A stretch of DNA of 60,899 nucleotides from Comamonas sp. (GCF_009360615.1 NZ_SPEY01000021.1:1-60899), one strand, 5' to 3'; positions 16,397 through 26,924 are shown, numbered from the stretch's first letter. Made by a program: numbers and translations. The notes: generated by a model not told the origin, from the letters alone.

Positions 16397-18085
16397 TCAG
16401 GCCTGTTCGAGCAACTGCTGCTTCCGACCTGGCAAGGCCGCCTGTGCGGAAGCCGGAGCCGCCGGTGCCATGCCGGGGTGGGCGGAACCTCTGGGGCTTC
16501 GCTTGGCCGCATGCGCTGCGCCGCCGGCCAGCTTGAACTGGCTGACCAGCTGTGCCAGTCGCGCCGCCTGCTCGCGCAGCGACTCTGCGGCAGCAGCCGA
16601 CTCTTCCACCAGGGCCGCGTTCTGCTGGGTCATGCGGTCGATATCGCCCACGGCCTGGTTGACCTGGCTGATGCCCAGCGACTGCTCGCTGGAGGCCGCC
16701 GTGATCTCGCCGATGATGTCGCCCACGCGCTGTGCGCTGTCCACGGTCTCCTGCATGGCCTTGCCCGCACTCTCCACCTGGCGCGCGCCCACATCCACGG
16801 TCTGCACGCTGGTATTGATCAGCGACTTGATCTCGTTGGCGGCCTGCGCCGAACGCTGGGCCAGGCTGCGCACCTCGGCCGCCACCACGGCGAAACCGCG
16901 TCCCTGCTCACCCGCACGGGCCGCTTCCACGGCTGCATTGAGCGCCAGGATATTGGTCTGGAAAGCGATGGAGTCGATCAGTCCGATGATGTCACCGATC
17001 TTGCGGCTGGAGGCCGAAATCTCCTGCATGCTGTTGACGGCCTGGCCGACGATCTCGCCACCCTGCACGGCCGTCGAAGAGGCCGAGGCTGCCAGCTGGT
17101 TGGCCAGCTGCGACGACGACGCGGTCTGCTGCACCGTGGCTGTCAGCTGGGCCAGCGACGCGACGGTTTCCTGCAGATTGCTGGCCGTCTGCTCGGTACG
17201 CGCCGACAGATCCTGGTTGCCGGTGGCAATTTCCTGGCTGGCGGTCGCGATATTGCCGCTGGCATCGCGCACCTGGGCCACCGTGGAGCCCAGCGATTGC
17301 TGCATCTGATCCAGCGCGCGCTGCAGATCCGTCAGTTCGTCCTTGCCGCTGACCTCGACCTTGTGCGACAGGTCGCCGCCGGCAATCGTCAGCGCCATCT
17401 GGCGGGCCGCTTCAAGCGGGCGGCAGATGGACAGCATATTGAGCAGAGTCAGCGGAATCACCACCACCAGCGCCAGAATCACGGCCACCACAAACAACCA
17501 GCGTGTCTGGTCGGCCACGTCACGCTCGGCTGCCGCCAGTGCGTTGGCCTGCTCGCGCAACAGCTTGTCCAGCTGTGCGAGCAGCTTGTCGGCCTCGATC
17601 ACTTCGGCCAGTGCCTTGCCGCTCATGCGGTTGGCCGTGGTCGCCGAGTCATAGCCGCCGGCTTCCAGCTGACGCGCAATGGGCTCGAACAGCTTGCGAT
17701 AGCTGTCAAGATGGCCCGTGATGCTGCGGGTCAGTTGCGCATCCTGTGCATTCTGGTCGGTCACGAACTTGCCCAGCGTCGCCTTGGATTTGTCGATGTA
17801 CATGACCCATTGCTGATAGGCCTTGCGCACCTCTTCCGGCTTTTCATACTGGATGACCATGTCCTTCTCGCTGGAACGGATGCCGCCCAGCTCGGTTCGC
17901 AGCTGCGCCATATGGCCCGATTTGACAAAGGCGTTGCTCAGAAACTCCTGGCTCATGTCCTGGATGCGGAACATGCCCAGCATCCCGGCACCGCCCAGCA
18001 GACCCAGCAACACCATCACCACACCAATGGCGCCCATCATGCGCGTGCGGATGGTGAACCCCCGCATCATTTCCAACAGACTCAT
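16397..18085 (-). CDS. methyl-accepting chemotaxis protein
   Basis: A 562-residue receptor starting at [10 protein letters not shown] (18085) behind GGAGAGAG. Transmembrane segments lie at about 17-38 and 194-214, flanking a periplasmic four-helix-bundle sensor of about 155 residues. A HAMP domain follows, then the cytoplasmic signalling domain with the conserved hairpin tip ([20 protein letters not shown], then [21 protein letters not shown]). No C-terminal NWETF-like pentapeptide for CheR/CheB docking is present (end QQLLEQA). The ligand is unknown. Confidence 0.93.
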   Translation of the reverse strand: MSLLEMMRGFTIRTRMMGAIGVVMVLLGLLGGAGMLGMFRIQDMSQEFLSNAFVKSGHMAQLRTELGGIRSSEKDMVIQYEKPEEVRKAYQQWVMYIDKSKATLGKFVTDQNAQDAQLTRSITGHLDSYRKLFEPIARQLEAGGYDSATTANRMSGKALAEVIEADKLLAQLDKLLREQANALAAAERDVADQTRWLFVVAVILALVVVIPLTLLNMLSICRPLEAARQMALTIAGGDLSHKVEVSGKDELTDLQRALDQMQQSLGSTVAQVRDASGNIATASQEIATGNQDLSARTEQTASNLQETVASLAQLTATVQQTASSSQLANQLAASASSTAVQGGEIVGQAVNSMQEISASSRKIGDIIGLIDSIAFQTNILALNAAVEAARAGEQGRGFAVVAAEVRSLAQRSAQAANEIKSLINTSVQTVDVGARQVESAGKAMQETVDSAQRVGDIIGEITAASSEQSLGISQVNQAVGDIDRMTQQNAALVEESAAAAESLREQAARLAQLVSQFKLAGGAAHAAKRSPRGSAHPGMAPAAPASAQAALPGRKQQLLEQA

Positions 18086-18272
18086 GAATCTCTCTCCACT
18101 TTGAACGACTGGCATTGTCGGGCCAGAACTGGCAAATTGTTTCAGATTGTCACCGACATCGATAAAAACCCGTGACTGTGCTGCCCAAGCGATGGCGACC
18201 TGCAATATGACAGTGTCTTATCGGCAGGCTTTGCGTCTTATCAACCCTGCCCGGACAGCAGTCTTGCCGAAG

Positions 18273-18306
18273 ACTTGACCTTGCCATGATGTTAGGGTTG
18301 AGCATT
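18273..18306 (+). promoter_or_regulatory. probable CueR-type copper-responsive promoter of copZ-cueR
   Basis: TTGACC (18275-18280) followed by TTGCCATGATGTTAGGGTT resembles MerR/CueR-regulated promoters, which have an over-long 19-bp spacer holding an imperfect inverted repeat (ACCTTGCC/AGGGTT here). The -10 element is poorly defined near 18300. Confidence 0.5.
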
Positions 18307-18358
18307 CAAGGCATCGAGTCCGCCAGCCCGGTCGACTCGTTTTCCGAAGGAGCCATCC

Positions 18359-18553
18359 GTGCAACAAGTTTTTGAAGTTCAAGGCATGACCTGCGGCCAC
18401 TGCGAACGCGCCGTCACTCAAGCCATCCAGGGCATCGATGCCCAGGCCCAGATCAGGATCGACCGCGCCGCCAACCGCGTGGAAGTCGAAACCGCCGCCA
18501 GCCGCGAAGCCGTGGCAGCGGCCATTGCCGAAGAAGGCTACCAGGTCGCCTGA
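18359..18553 (+). CDS. copZ: copper chaperone with heavy-metal-associated domain
   Basis: A 64-residue HMA-domain protein. The metal-binding motif is MTCGHC (residues 10-15), placed as in CopZ/Atx1 chaperones, and the length is that of a single HMA domain. The start is GTG 18359 with AAGGAG about 8 nt upstream. It probably binds Cu(I) in the cytoplasm. No copper ATPase gene is nearby; cueR follows 78 nt downstream. Confidence 0.88.
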   Translation: MQQVFEVQGMTCGHCERAVTQAIQGIDAQAQIRIDRAANRVEVETAASREAVAAAIAEEGYQVA

Positions 18554-18631
18554 ACGCGACCGCCCTCCCCATGCGCCGGCGCCTCATGCAAGGCATCAGA
18601 AGGCCGCTGGTGCGTTTTTCCAGGAGCACCC

Positions 18632-19126
18632 ATGCTAGACCACCCTGCGACACAAAAAATCGCTCAGAACTGGCCTGTCGTCATCGGTGAGGCCGCGCGC
18701 CGCGCAGGGGTCTCTGCGCGCATGGTGCGTCACTACGAGGCGCTGGGCCTGCTGCCGCCCGTGCACCGCACCGACAGCGGTTATCGCCAGTACACCGAAG
18801 CCGATGTGCATGCACTGCGCTTCATCCGCCGCGGGCGCGATCTGGGCTTCTCCATGGACGAGATCGCCACCCTGCTCGGTCTATGGCAGGACCAGGGCCG
18901 CGCCAGCAGCCAGGTCAAGGCCATCGCGCAAAAGCACATCGCCACGCTGACCGAGCGCATTGCCGCCATGCAGTCCATGCAGCGCACGCTGCAGACCCTG
19001 GTGCATTGCTGCCACGGTGATGACAGGCCGGACTGCCCCATCCTCGACGACCTGGCCAGCGCCGACAGCGACCTGACGCCGGTGCACCATGAACCCACAG
19101 CGCCCAGGCGCAGGACAGCGGCCTGA
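18632..19126 (+). CDS. cueR: Cu(I)-responsive MerR-family regulator CueR
   Basis: A 164-residue MerR-family protein. The N-terminal winged helix-turn-helix is IGEAARRAGVSARMVRHYEALGLLPP. A dimerisation helix follows. The metal loop CCHGDDRPDCPI has Cys127 and Cys135 with the seven-residue spacing of CueR Cu(I) ligands. An N-terminal extension of about 15 residues precedes the usual CueR start. It presumably activates the upstream copZ promoter and its own gene. Confidence 0.88.
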   Translation: MLDHPATQKIAQNWPVVIGEAARRAGVSARMVRHYEALGLLPPVHRTDSGYRQYTEADVHALRFIRRGRDLGFSMDEIATLLGLWQDQGRASSQVKAIAQKHIATLTERIAAMQSMQRTLQTLVHCCHGDDRPDCPILDDLASADSDLTPVHHEPTAPRRRTAA

Positions 19127-19136
19127 AACGGCTTGC

Positions 19137-19154
19137 GGGTTTCACGTGAAACCC
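19137..19154. other. parS: parS centromere site (perfect core)
   Basis: GGGTTTCACGTGAAACCC is an 18-bp perfect palindrome containing the full parS core GTTTCACGTGAAAC (19139-19152). It lies between cueR and the thiolase gene, about 9.8 kb from the parA-adjacent parS. Confidence 0.88.
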
Positions 19155-19304
19155 TCGCGGCCCGCGCAGGGCAGCGTCAACAACGAGACATGTTGCACTG
19201 CAGCAAATACTGCAGAATACTCTGTGCGATGAATGCGGTTGCTCTCATTCATCCTTTCAAATCCATCAAGCACAAGCGTTGCCCATGCAATGCAGGAGAC
19301 AAAC

Positions 19305-20492
19305 ATGAGCACCAGAGACATCTTCGTGGTCAGCGCCGCGCGCACGGCCATCGGCACTTTTGGCGGCAGCCTCAAGGACGTTCCCAACGCCCAGTTGGCC
19401 ACCACCGTGGTCAAGGCAGCGATTGCGCGTGCCGGCATCGCCGCCGACACCGTGGGCCATGTGGTGATGGGCAACGTCATCCCCACCGACACGCGCGACG
19501 CCTACCTGTCCCGCGTGGCGGCCGTGGACGCCGGCTGCCCCATCGAAACCCCTGCCTACAACGTCAACCGCCTGTGCGGCTCGGGCCTGCAGGCCATCGT
19601 CTCGGCGGCGCAATCCATTGCGCTGGGCGACTGCGAAGTGGCAATCGGTGCCGGCTCCGAATCCATGAGCCGCGGCCCCTACTTCGACATGGCCTCGCGC
19701 TGGGGCGCACGCATGGGCGACGCGAAAAGCATCGACTACATGCTGGGCATCCTGCACGATCCCTGGCAAAAAATGCATATGGGCATCACCGCTGAAAACG
19801 TGGCCGAGCGCTACAAGATCAGCCGCGTGATGCAGGACGAGCTGGCCGTCATCAGCCAGCAGCGTGCCGCTGCCGCCATCGAGTCCGGCCGCTTCAAGGA
19901 ACAGATCGTTCCCGTGGAAATTGCCAGCCGCAAGGGCGTGGTGCTGTTCGACACCGACGAACATGTGCGCGCCGCCACCACGCTGGACACCCTGGCCGGC
20001 ATGAAGCCCGCGTTCAAGAAGGAAGGCGGCACGGTCACCGCCGGCAACGCCTCCGGCATCAACGACGGCGCGGCTGCCGTGCTGATGATGAGCGAGCAGG
20101 CCCTGCAGTCTTCCGGCGCCAAGCCCATTGCCCGCCTGGTCGGCTACGCCCACGCCGGTGTTGATCCCGCCTACATGGGCATCGGCCCGGTCCCCGCCAC
20201 GCAGAAGGTGCTGGCACGCACCGGTCTGAAGATCGAGCAGATGGACGTGATCGAAGCCAACGAAGCCTTCGCCGCCCAGGCATGCGCCGTGATTCAGGAG
20301 CTCGCTCTGGACCCTGCCAAGGTCAACCCCAACGGCTCCGGCATCTCCCTGGGCCATCCCGTGGGTGCCACCGGCGCCATCATCACCACCAAGGCGCTTT
20401 ACGAGCTGCAGCGCACCGGCGGCCGCTACGCGCTGGTGACCATGTGCATCGGCGGCGGCCAGGGCATTGCCGCGATTTTCGAGCGCGTCTGA
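19305..20492 (+). CDS. bktB: acetyl-CoA C-acyltransferase (BktB-like beta-ketothiolase)
   Basis: A 395-residue thiolase starting at ATG 19305 after GCAGGAGAC. All canonical residues are present: the acyl-accepting Cys91 in NRLCGSG, His351 in [10 protein letters not shown] and Cys381 in MCIGGGQG. The sequence is of the BktB/PhaA type used in polyhydroxyalkanoate synthesis and short-chain beta-oxidation. It contrasts with the degenerate thiolase-like protein at 50,592. It stands alone and ends at a strong terminator. Confidence 0.92.
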   Translation: MSTRDIFVVSAARTAIGTFGGSLKDVPNAQLATTVVKAAIARAGIAADTVGHVVMGNVIPTDTRDAYLSRVAAVDAGCPIETPAYNVNRLCGSGLQAIVSAAQSIALGDCEVAIGAGSESMSRGPYFDMASRWGARMGDAKSIDYMLGILHDPWQKMHMGITAENVAERYKISRVMQDELAVISQQRAAAAIESGRFKEQIVPVEIASRKGVVLFDTDEHVRAATTLDTLAGMKPAFKKEGGTVTAGNASGINDGAAAVLMMSEQALQSSGAKPIARLVGYAHAGVDPAYMGIGPVPATQKVLARTGLKIEQMDVIEANEAFAAQACAVIQELALDPAKVNPNGSGISLGHPVGATGAIITTKALYELQRTGGRYALVTMCIGGGQGIAAIFERV

Positions 20493-20528
20493 TCCCCGCG
20501 TTTCAGGACCCCTGAAGCGCCCATGAAG

Positions 20529-20563
20529 AAGGCCTGCCAGAGTGATCTGGCAGGCCTTTTTTT
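20529..20563 (+). terminator. rho-independent terminator after bktB
   Basis: AAGGCCTGCCAGA pairs with TCTGGCAGGCCTT and is followed by a T-run. Confidence 0.9.
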
Positions 20564-20657
20564 GAGAGCTTCTTGCGCTTTCTAGTGCTTGATTGCCGCA
20601 TGAAGAAATACTTAATTCATTGCCTGGCAAGCGCTGACCGCTACATCATCCATAGCT

Positions 20658-21695
20658 TCAGAATGGAGCCTCTTCAGGAGCGGTGTCGGCTGGAGCTGTG
20701 GCCGGTCCGGTGACCGTTCCCTGGCTACGCCCCTGTGCCAGACGCACGGGCAGGGTTTCTGCGGCAGGAGCCGATGACAGCGATGCCGGCAGGCCATCGC
20801 CCAGGCCTGTGCGCCCTTCCCCCCCCAGCGCCTCGATCAGATCGGGAATCAGGCGCGAGAGCTCGCCGGTGGCAATCGCCACATCGGTATCGAAACCGCC
20901 ATCGTCCTGGCTGTTGCCATCCATCACCGCATCGAGCAGCGCGATCTTCTTGATCTGCAGACCTTCGCTCAGCACAAAGCTCACGCGGTCGTCCCAGGTC
21001 ATGGCCAGCTTGGTCGGCAGCTTGCCATGCTCGATATGCTGGCGCACCTCGTCGATATCGAGCGGGTGGCGCGCATAGCGCACCACGGCCTTGGACTCAT
21101 CGGCAGCCTTGAGCTCGCACTCGCGGTCGATCGAGAAACCTGCTGGAGGCTCCTGCGTCATCAGCCAGTGCGCCATGGCCGCCTGCGGACTGGTCTGCGT
21201 ATCGAGCAACGCCACGGCAAAACCCGGCAGCCCCTCCACCAGCAGCGTCACGATCTCGTCGGCACGGCCTTGCGCACTGGTGTCCAGCACCAGCGTGCGC
21301 GACTGCGGATCGATCCACACCCACATGCTGCCCTGCTTGGTGAAGGCCATGGGCAGCAGGTCCAGCTTGGCCTCGTCCTTGAGCTCCTTCTTCTCCTTCT
21401 TGCCGGGCTTGCGGCCCTCGGTCTTTTCGATGTGCTCGGCTTTCTCGTTGACCTTGCGGTTGAGCACGCTGGCCGGCAGCATCTTGGACTCGCTCATGAA
21501 GCGCATCACCCATTGACCGGCCACGCTTTCCGCCAGCGGCCCATGCGGCTCGCCGCGCGGCGGCACCCAGCCCACGGAACGCTCCTGGGTCGCGCCGCAT
21601 TCCTCAAACACCGTCTTTTGCAGCGCATCTTCCAGTTGCTGCAGATCGCCCTGCCAACTCTCGGCAATGCGATAAACAATCATGTTCTTGAACAT
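20658..21695 (-). CDS. rdgC: recombination-associated protein RdgC
   Basis: A 345-residue RdgC protein starting MFKNMIVYRI (21695), with the conserved WVPPRGEP and FTKQGSMWVWIDP segments. RdgC forms a ring around duplex DNA and limits RecA loading. The C-terminus beyond about residue 300 is an Ala/Pro/Thr-rich tail longer than in Escherichia coli RdgC. Confidence 0.93.
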   Translation of the reverse strand: MFKNMIVYRIAESWQGDLQQLEDALQKTVFEECGATQERSVGWVPPRGEPHGPLAESVAGQWVMRFMSESKMLPASVLNRKVNEKAEHIEKTEGRKPGKKEKKELKDEAKLDLLPMAFTKQGSMWVWIDPQSRTLVLDTSAQGRADEIVTLLVEGLPGFAVALLDTQTSPQAAMAHWLMTQEPPAGFSIDRECELKAADESKAVVRYARHPLDIDEVRQHIEHGKLPTKLAMTWDDRVSFVLSEGLQIKKIALLDAVMDGNSQDDGGFDTDVAIATGELSRLIPDLIEALGGEGRTGLGDGLPASLSSAPAAETLPVRLAQGRSQGTVTGPATAPADTAPEEAPF

Positions 21696-21955
21696 CAAAA
21701 ACCTTTGCTAAACCTTCAATCGTCGCCAGTTCCGGAAGCCGGATCTCGCGGAAAAAATCGGCCGCCAATGCAGCCATGCATCCATTGTTGCGCAGCCGGA
21801 GCCACGCAAACTTATCAATACTTTACAGAGCGGCTGCAAAACCTCACGTCTCAGAAACATGGGAAGGCCACACTTCAGTCATCCGCTAACGAATGCCCAT
21901 CCAGGCGCAAGACCAGGCGGCCACATCTTCCACTTCAACCGAAAAGGAAACAGAC

Positions 21956-22507
21956 ATGACCCGCTTTCGCCAGACACTGACCGGCGCCGCTGTCGCAACC
22001 GCCCTGCTCGCCTCGCTGAGCCTGCCCAGCTTTGCCCAGTCCGCCCCCGCAGAGCAGCCTGCAGCCGCCCAGAAAGCCCCCGAGCCCTACAAACACCAGC
22101 GGGGCGACCGGCGCGGCGACCGCATGGAGCACATGAAGGTGCGCATGGAAAAGCTCAAGGCCGAACTGAAGCTGAGCCCTGCACAGGAAGCCGCCTGGAC
22201 CACCTACACGCAGGCCATGAAGCCCGGCGAACGCCCCGCCCCCGGCGACCGGGAAGCCTTTGCCAAGCTGACCACACCCGAGCGCATCGACAAGATGCGG
22301 GAAATGCGCGGCAGGCACATGGCGGAAATGGACCGCCGGGCCGAAGCCACCAAGGCCTTCTACGCCCAGCTCAATGCCGAGCAGAAAAAGACCTTCGATG
22401 CGGCGACCCTGCGCATGCATCACCCACATGGCGGCCACCATCATGGTCACCATGGCGACAAACCCGGTCAGGAGCGCCCTGCAGCGCCCGCCCCGGCAGC
22501 CAAGTAA
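21956..22507 (+). CDS. Spy/CpxP-like periplasmic protein
   Basis: A 183-residue secreted protein starting at ATG 21956, with a signal peptide ending SFAQSA. The mature part is charged and helical (RMEKLKAELKLSPAQEAAW and FYAQLNAEQKKTFD), which are the LTxxQ-type repeats of Spy/CpxP chaperones. The C-terminus is His-rich (MHHPHGGHHHGHHG), suggesting metal binding. A role in periplasmic folding or metal stress is likely. Confidence 0.75.
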   Translation: MTRFRQTLTGAAVATALLASLSLPSFAQSAPAEQPAAAQKAPEPYKHQRGDRRGDRMEHMKVRMEKLKAELKLSPAQEAAWTTYTQAMKPGERPAPGDREAFAKLTTPERIDKMREMRGRHMAEMDRRAEATKAFYAQLNAEQKKTFDAATLRMHHPHGGHHHGHHGDKPGQERPAAPAPAAK

Positions 22508-22531
22508 GCCAGCGTCCATCGCACCCCGCCC

Positions 22532-22564
22532 AAGCCCCCGGTCGTCATGACCGGGGGCTTTTTT
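22532..22564 (+). terminator. rho-independent terminator after the Spy-like gene
   Basis: AAGCCCCCGGTC pairs with GACCGGGGGCTT, followed by Ts. Confidence 0.9.
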
Positions 22565-22721
22565 GTGTCGATGTCAATTGACTGACTACAAGCGCAAGCG
22601 CTTGCCGACAGCACACCTATTCACAAGCTCCTAAATTCATATCCACAGGGGGAGCGAAATCAAGGCTTTGGCAGGTCATCGATATCGCAACCAGATTCCA
22701 AGCATTTAGATGGGGATGAAC

Positions 22722-23285
22722 ATGAAAAAGCTGCAATTGACAACAAATCTTGCAATCCCCATGATGATCGGCCTGGGCAGTCCCATGCTTCATGCACAGC
22801 CTGTTCAAGCATCGACAACCGCCCTCTATCTGCAGTATGGCTCGGCGGAGCACAGCACCGACAGCTGGACGGGCGGTGTCATGCTTCCCTGGAACTGGAG
22901 CACCCCCCTGGGCCCGGGCCGGATGACGGGCTTCTGGGATCTATCGCTCAGCCGCTGGTCGGCCGGCTACCGTGGCGCCGATCGCTCGACCTGGGTTCTG
23001 GGAGCCCAGCCCACCGTGCGCTGGCGCCCTGCCCAAGGCCTGTCGCCCTGGTTCCTGCAAGCCGGGCTGGGCGTGAGCTATGCCATCAACCATCGCTTCA
23101 TCAGCGACCACAAGGAATTCTCGACCCGCTACAACTTTGCCAGCCATATCGGCATCGGTTACCTGTTTGGCGAACAGCAGAAGAATGAAATCAGTCTGCG
23201 CTTCGAACACCAGTCCAATGCAGGCATCAAGCGTCCGAACCCGGGAGAGAACTTTCTTCAACTGCGGTACGCACGCCATTTCTGA
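22722..23285 (+). CDS. pagL: outer-membrane lipid A 3-O-deacylase, PagL-like
   Basis: A protein of about 187 residues with a signal peptide (MKKLQLTTN to MLHAQP) and a beta-barrel-like mature part rich in alternating aromatic residues. The C-terminal HQSNAGIKRPNPGENFLQL contains the His and Ser of the PagL catalytic site with a Glu nearby, and ends in Phe as outer-membrane proteins do. PagL removes the 3-O acyl chain of lipid A. Several ATGs (22710, 22716, 22722) are possible starts; the last has GGGG upstream. Confidence 0.85.
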   Translation: MKKLQLTTNLAIPMMIGLGSPMLHAQPVQASTTALYLQYGSAEHSTDSWTGGVMLPWNWSTPLGPGRMTGFWDLSLSRWSAGYRGADRSTWVLGAQPTVRWRPAQGLSPWFLQAGLGVSYAINHRFISDHKEFSTRYNFASHIGIGYLFGEQQKNEISLRFEHQSNAGIKRPNPGENFLQLRYARHF

Positions 23286-23315
23286 AGATCCGGGCCCGCA
23301 GGTTCGGGATCGACC

Positions 23316-23340
23316 AGGCCGCCCAACGGGCGGCCTTTTT
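23316..23340 (+). terminator. rho-independent terminator after pagL
   Basis: AGGCCGCCC pairs with GGGCGGCCT around a 3-nt loop, followed by Ts. Confidence 0.88.
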
Positions 23341-24752
23341 CATGGTTTGCCGTGGCCGGGAGGTCTGTGAATAAACATGGTGATAAAAACCATGGAAATT
23401 TCATGTTGTCCACAGAGCGGAACAGATCCTGCAAGTTGTTCCCAAATCCAGTACATCAGCAGCCGGGCTTCAGGCACAGACTTCGCAATTAGTTAAGTTG
23501 TTGATTTTTAATGGTCAAAATGACTTATTAACAATTAAGTGGGCTACTTACTATCACTACTAAGTAGAAAGATAGGATTAGAAATAACAACTTGGGTCGA
23601 AGTTTACACAGCAATCTGAGACGGCCTGGATAAAAAAAAGTCACTCAGATCGTCAGAAAAGAAGTTCTCGCGACATCACATCCTTGAACCTTGATGTGCC
23701 CAAGCATTTTTTCATCCGTTGTTCACTATAAAAAACATAGCTGAATAGCTATATATATCAATGCAATAAAGCATTAAATAGACTAACAACGAGAAAATGA
23801 ATTTCTGTGGATAAGTGCCGATCAACTTTCATGTTTTCCACAAAAGATGGGAGATTGGCAAAGTTGTTCATGAATCGAAGACAGCAGCAACCGTCATTTG
23901 TCTCCATGTTTGTCATCCCCGAAGAGGCTTGATATGTCGTGGCTTTTTCAAGTTATCCACAGAATGGGCAAAGTCTTACTACTACGACTATTTTTTTATA
24001 AAACATCCAAAGAACAACTGAAGGCGAAGTGGGAGGTCTGGAATGGACGCACGCGAAATTGCGCCAGATCCGGTGCGCCAATCCCTTTGTTTCTCAGGGA
24101 GGTGCAGAAAAACAGGGCATGGGGGAAATTGACGCGCCGGATTGCAAAAAATTGGCGTAAGATGCGCCTCCTCAATGGCACGAGGTGGGGATAAATTCCC
24201 GTCAAAGAGTCATTGGAGTGCCTGTTATCCACAGAATGTTATAAACAGCTGGGGGAAACTCCCAAGGGATGAAGGCCCAAGATCTCGGCCCGCATTGCGC
24301 TGTGCCCATTCAAAAAAATTCAATGATCCGGAGATCATTGTTTTCAAAGGATTTTTCACTTCTGCCGTAGCAAAACCAGACCGGATACGGCAAGCGCCGG
24401 AAATGGCTGCGAATGTGCAGCCCATCCTCCGAGGGGACGGAAACCAGGAATGCCAGGCGTTGGTCACGGTGGCCATCGGTGCACAGGCCTGACCCTGCTG
24501 CTACGGGCAAGACCTTGCGGGTCGGCATGCCCGACAGGCCCGGACGGCGCTCGCACTGCCAGGCAACTGTTAGAAAAATTACAAATGCGCGGAGTGCCCT
24601 GCGGCGGCGGTGGCAGGCTGCGAGGCGGGGGCTGCAGCCGCGCAGAAAGCCAGCCTGTCGCGAGCCTCCAAGCCGCGATAAACGGGCTCAGGAATGCCGT
24701 GAAAGAGCATGAGCATGCCTCGACTCATCGAGGCCGGGTTTCTCACCGGAAT
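23341..24752. other. gene-free AT-rich block with DnaA-box-like sequences (left of dinG)
   Basis: No convincing gene is present. The stretch 23,360-24,250 is much richer in A+T than its surroundings. Perfect matches to TTATNCACA or its complement lie at 23366-23374 (-), 23806-23814 (-), 23953-23961 (+) and 24225-24233 (+). One-mismatch sites lie at 23406 (+), 23834 (+) and 24186 (-). A 15-bp direct repeat, GTTATCCACAGAATG, covers the two plus-strand perfect boxes. A 7-bp hairpin (CTACTTA/TAAGTAG) is at 23544-23567, and the most AT-rich run is around 23,500-23,790. The last 300 bases (24,450-24,752) are GC-rich again and show nothing recognisable. Compatible with a replication origin or part of one. 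Confidence 0.55.
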
Positions 24753-26924
24753 TCAAGGCCCCCGTACAGGACGGCGTTGCAGCGTGAAAGGCGGCAGGCC
24801 CTTGATGAGCAACTGTCCGTAGCTGGTGCCCGTCAGGCGGCGGTCATAGCAGTACACGTGGGCCTGGTCTTCCTCGGTGCGGATGGCGCGGCCGACCCAT
24901 TGGGCCAGGCGAATGGCTGTGGCCGGCACCACCAGTTCGTTGAACGGATTGCGACCGCTGCTGCGCAGCCATTCGGCTCTGGCTTCGCCAACGGGGTCGT
25001 CGGGTGGCGCGAAAGGCAGCTTGGTGATGAACAGCGATTCGCAGAGCGCTCCGGGAAGGTCCAATCCCTCGCCGAAGGACTGCATGCCGAAGATGATGGA
25101 GGGCTCGCCCATCTCGACGGCTTCGCGGTGGCGTGCCAGCAGGGTCTGGCGGGGCAGGGCGGTCTGCACCAGCACCTGGTTGCGCATGCTGGTGGACAGT
25201 GCATCCACTGCCTGGCGCATCTGCTCGCGGGAGGTGAACAGCACCAGTGCGCCAGCCTGGATACGGCTCAGATCGTTCAACAGGGCCTCGACCATCTCCT
25301 CGGTGAAGCGCGCGGCTTCACGCGGGTCTGAGGCCGTTTCACGGGCCACCAACGTGCCCTGGCGCGCATAGTCGAAGGGACTTGGCACTTCCAGCGTAGT
25401 GACGGACTCGTCATTGGCCAGCCCCGCTTCACGCAGGAAGAAGTCGAAATGGCCGCAACTGGTCAGCGTGGCCGAGGTCAGCACCGCACCGCGTACCTGC
25501 GACCACAGATGCTGGCGCAGGGTGGAGCCGGGCTGAATCGGGCTGGCGTGGGCCTTGACCACGATGAACTCGCCGTCCATCTCCAGCGTGAACCACTTGG
25601 CATGGGGCACCATCTTGCCGTCGCTGTCGGTTTCGTTGTTCTGCAGCAGCAATTGCGTGGTGTTGAAAATGGCTTCCAGCCTGGGTGCCAGTGCGCCCAC
25701 CTGCGCATAGACGGTGGACAGGCGCTGCGCTTCCTCGGGTTGTTCCTTGATTTGCGCGCGCAGGGCCTTGGAGACGGCACGCAGCGCATCCAGAAAGCTG
25801 TCTGCGTGGTGCGCAATCTGTCCCAGAGGCTCCAGAAGCGCCTCTGGCAGCATTCCGCGGGGGGCCCTTACCCTGGCAGGCCCATAGCTGTCTTTCTGCG
25901 ATTTGAGCGTCTCTCCGTAGTGCTCCATGACCAGTCTCGCCAGCTCCTGCATCTGCTGGCGCAGTTGAGATGCATGCTTGGGCACGTCGGCCAGCTCCTC
26001 GACTTCGGCGACCTGGTTCACACGCAGCGCCCGGCTGGCCAGCTTGTCGATCCAGCCCAGGCGGCTCAGATCCATCTCGCCGGCAAACTGGTCCAGAGCC
26101 GTGGAGGGCAGGTGGTGGGCTTCATCGAGCACCAGCAGGCAGTTGTCCAGCTCGGGCAGCAGCTTGGATCCCAGCGAGGAAAGCAGCAAATCATGATTGG
26201 CCACGATGACTTGTGCTGCGACCAGATCCTTGCGGCGTTCGTAGTAGACGCAGTTGCCGAAGGCCGGGCAGTGCTTTCCGGTGCATGAGGAAGACTCGGC
26301 TGCCACGGGGGTCCAGGCCTCGGCTTCCGGCGGGGTCTCCAGCGAATCGCGGTCGCCGTTCCAGGCCTCGGTGGCCAATGCATCGGCCATGGATTTGTAG
26401 AACTGCATGCGGGCCTGCAGCTCGTGCTGAGGGCGGCTGAACTTGGTCTGACCCTGTTCATCGCCAAACAGATCGTCCATCTCGTCCTGCGCTTCCCCCG
26501 TGCTCGCCAGACGTTCCAGCTTGAGCTTGCAGACAAAGCGGCCACGCCCCTTGGCCAGGGCGAATTTGAACGGCTGGTCGAGCTTTTGCGCCAGGGCCGG
26601 CAAATCCTTGTTCACCAGCTGTTCCTGCAGGGCCACCGTGGCCGTGGAGATCAGCACCCGCGTGCCGCGCGACAGCGCCATGCGGATGGCCGGAATGCTG
26701 TAGGCCAACGATTTCCCGACACCGGTTCCTGCCTGCACGACTGCGATGGCGCGACGCGGTTCCGGCTCGCCCTCGTCGACTTTTCCGAGCTGGGCCTGGC
26801 TCAGCGTCTGTGCGATCTGGGCCGCCATTTTTCGCTGTCCCTCACGACTGCGAAATCCCGGCATGGCACCGACCACGGCATCAAAGGAATTCAAGGCCTC
26901 TTCAGCCCACTTTTTTTCATGCAT
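24753..26924 (-). CDS. dinG: ATP-dependent DNA helicase DinG
   Basis: A 723-residue XPD/DinG-like superfamily 2 helicase. Walker A is AGTGVGKS (residues 65-72) and the DEAH box is at 267-270. Four Cys residues (132, 214, 219, 225) in RFVCK and SSCTGKHCPAFGNC are placed as the 4Fe-4S ligands of DinG. The C-terminal motif VI region is LAQWVGRAIRTEED. It unwinds 5'-overhang duplexes, D-loops and R-loops. The gene is flanked on both sides by AT-rich gene-free DNA with DnaA-box-like sequences. Confidence 0.93.
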   Translation of the reverse strand: MHEKKWAEEALNSFDAVVGAMPGFRSREGQRKMAAQIAQTLSQAQLGKVDEGEPEPRRAIAVVQAGTGVGKSLAYSIPAIRMALSRGTRVLISTATVALQEQLVNKDLPALAQKLDQPFKFALAKGRGRFVCKLKLERLASTGEAQDEMDDLFGDEQGQTKFSRPQHELQARMQFYKSMADALATEAWNGDRDSLETPPEAEAWTPVAAESSSCTGKHCPAFGNCVYYERRKDLVAAQVIVANHDLLLSSLGSKLLPELDNCLLVLDEAHHLPSTALDQFAGEMDLSRLGWIDKLASRALRVNQVAEVEELADVPKHASQLRQQMQELARLVMEHYGETLKSQKDSYGPARVRAPRGMLPEALLEPLGQIAHHADSFLDALRAVSKALRAQIKEQPEEAQRLSTVYAQVGALAPRLEAIFNTTQLLLQNNETDSDGKMVPHAKWFTLEMDGEFIVVKAHASPIQPGSTLRQHLWSQVRGAVLTSATLTSCGHFDFFLREAGLANDESVTTLEVPSPFDYARQGTLVARETASDPREAARFTEEMVEALLNDLSRIQAGALVLFTSREQMRQAVDALSTSMRNQVLVQTALPRQTLLARHREAVEMGEPSIIFGMQSFGEGLDLPGALCESLFITKLPFAPPDDPVGEARAEWLRSSGRNPFNELVVPATAIRLAQWVGRAIRTEEDQAHVYCYDRRLTGTSYGQLLIKGLPPFTLQRRPVRGP

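Noticed and set aside
23815..24492. Small open frames in the AT-rich block left of dinG
   Set aside because: They overlap DnaA-box-like sites, lack ribosome binding sites and family motifs, and overlap one another in different frames.
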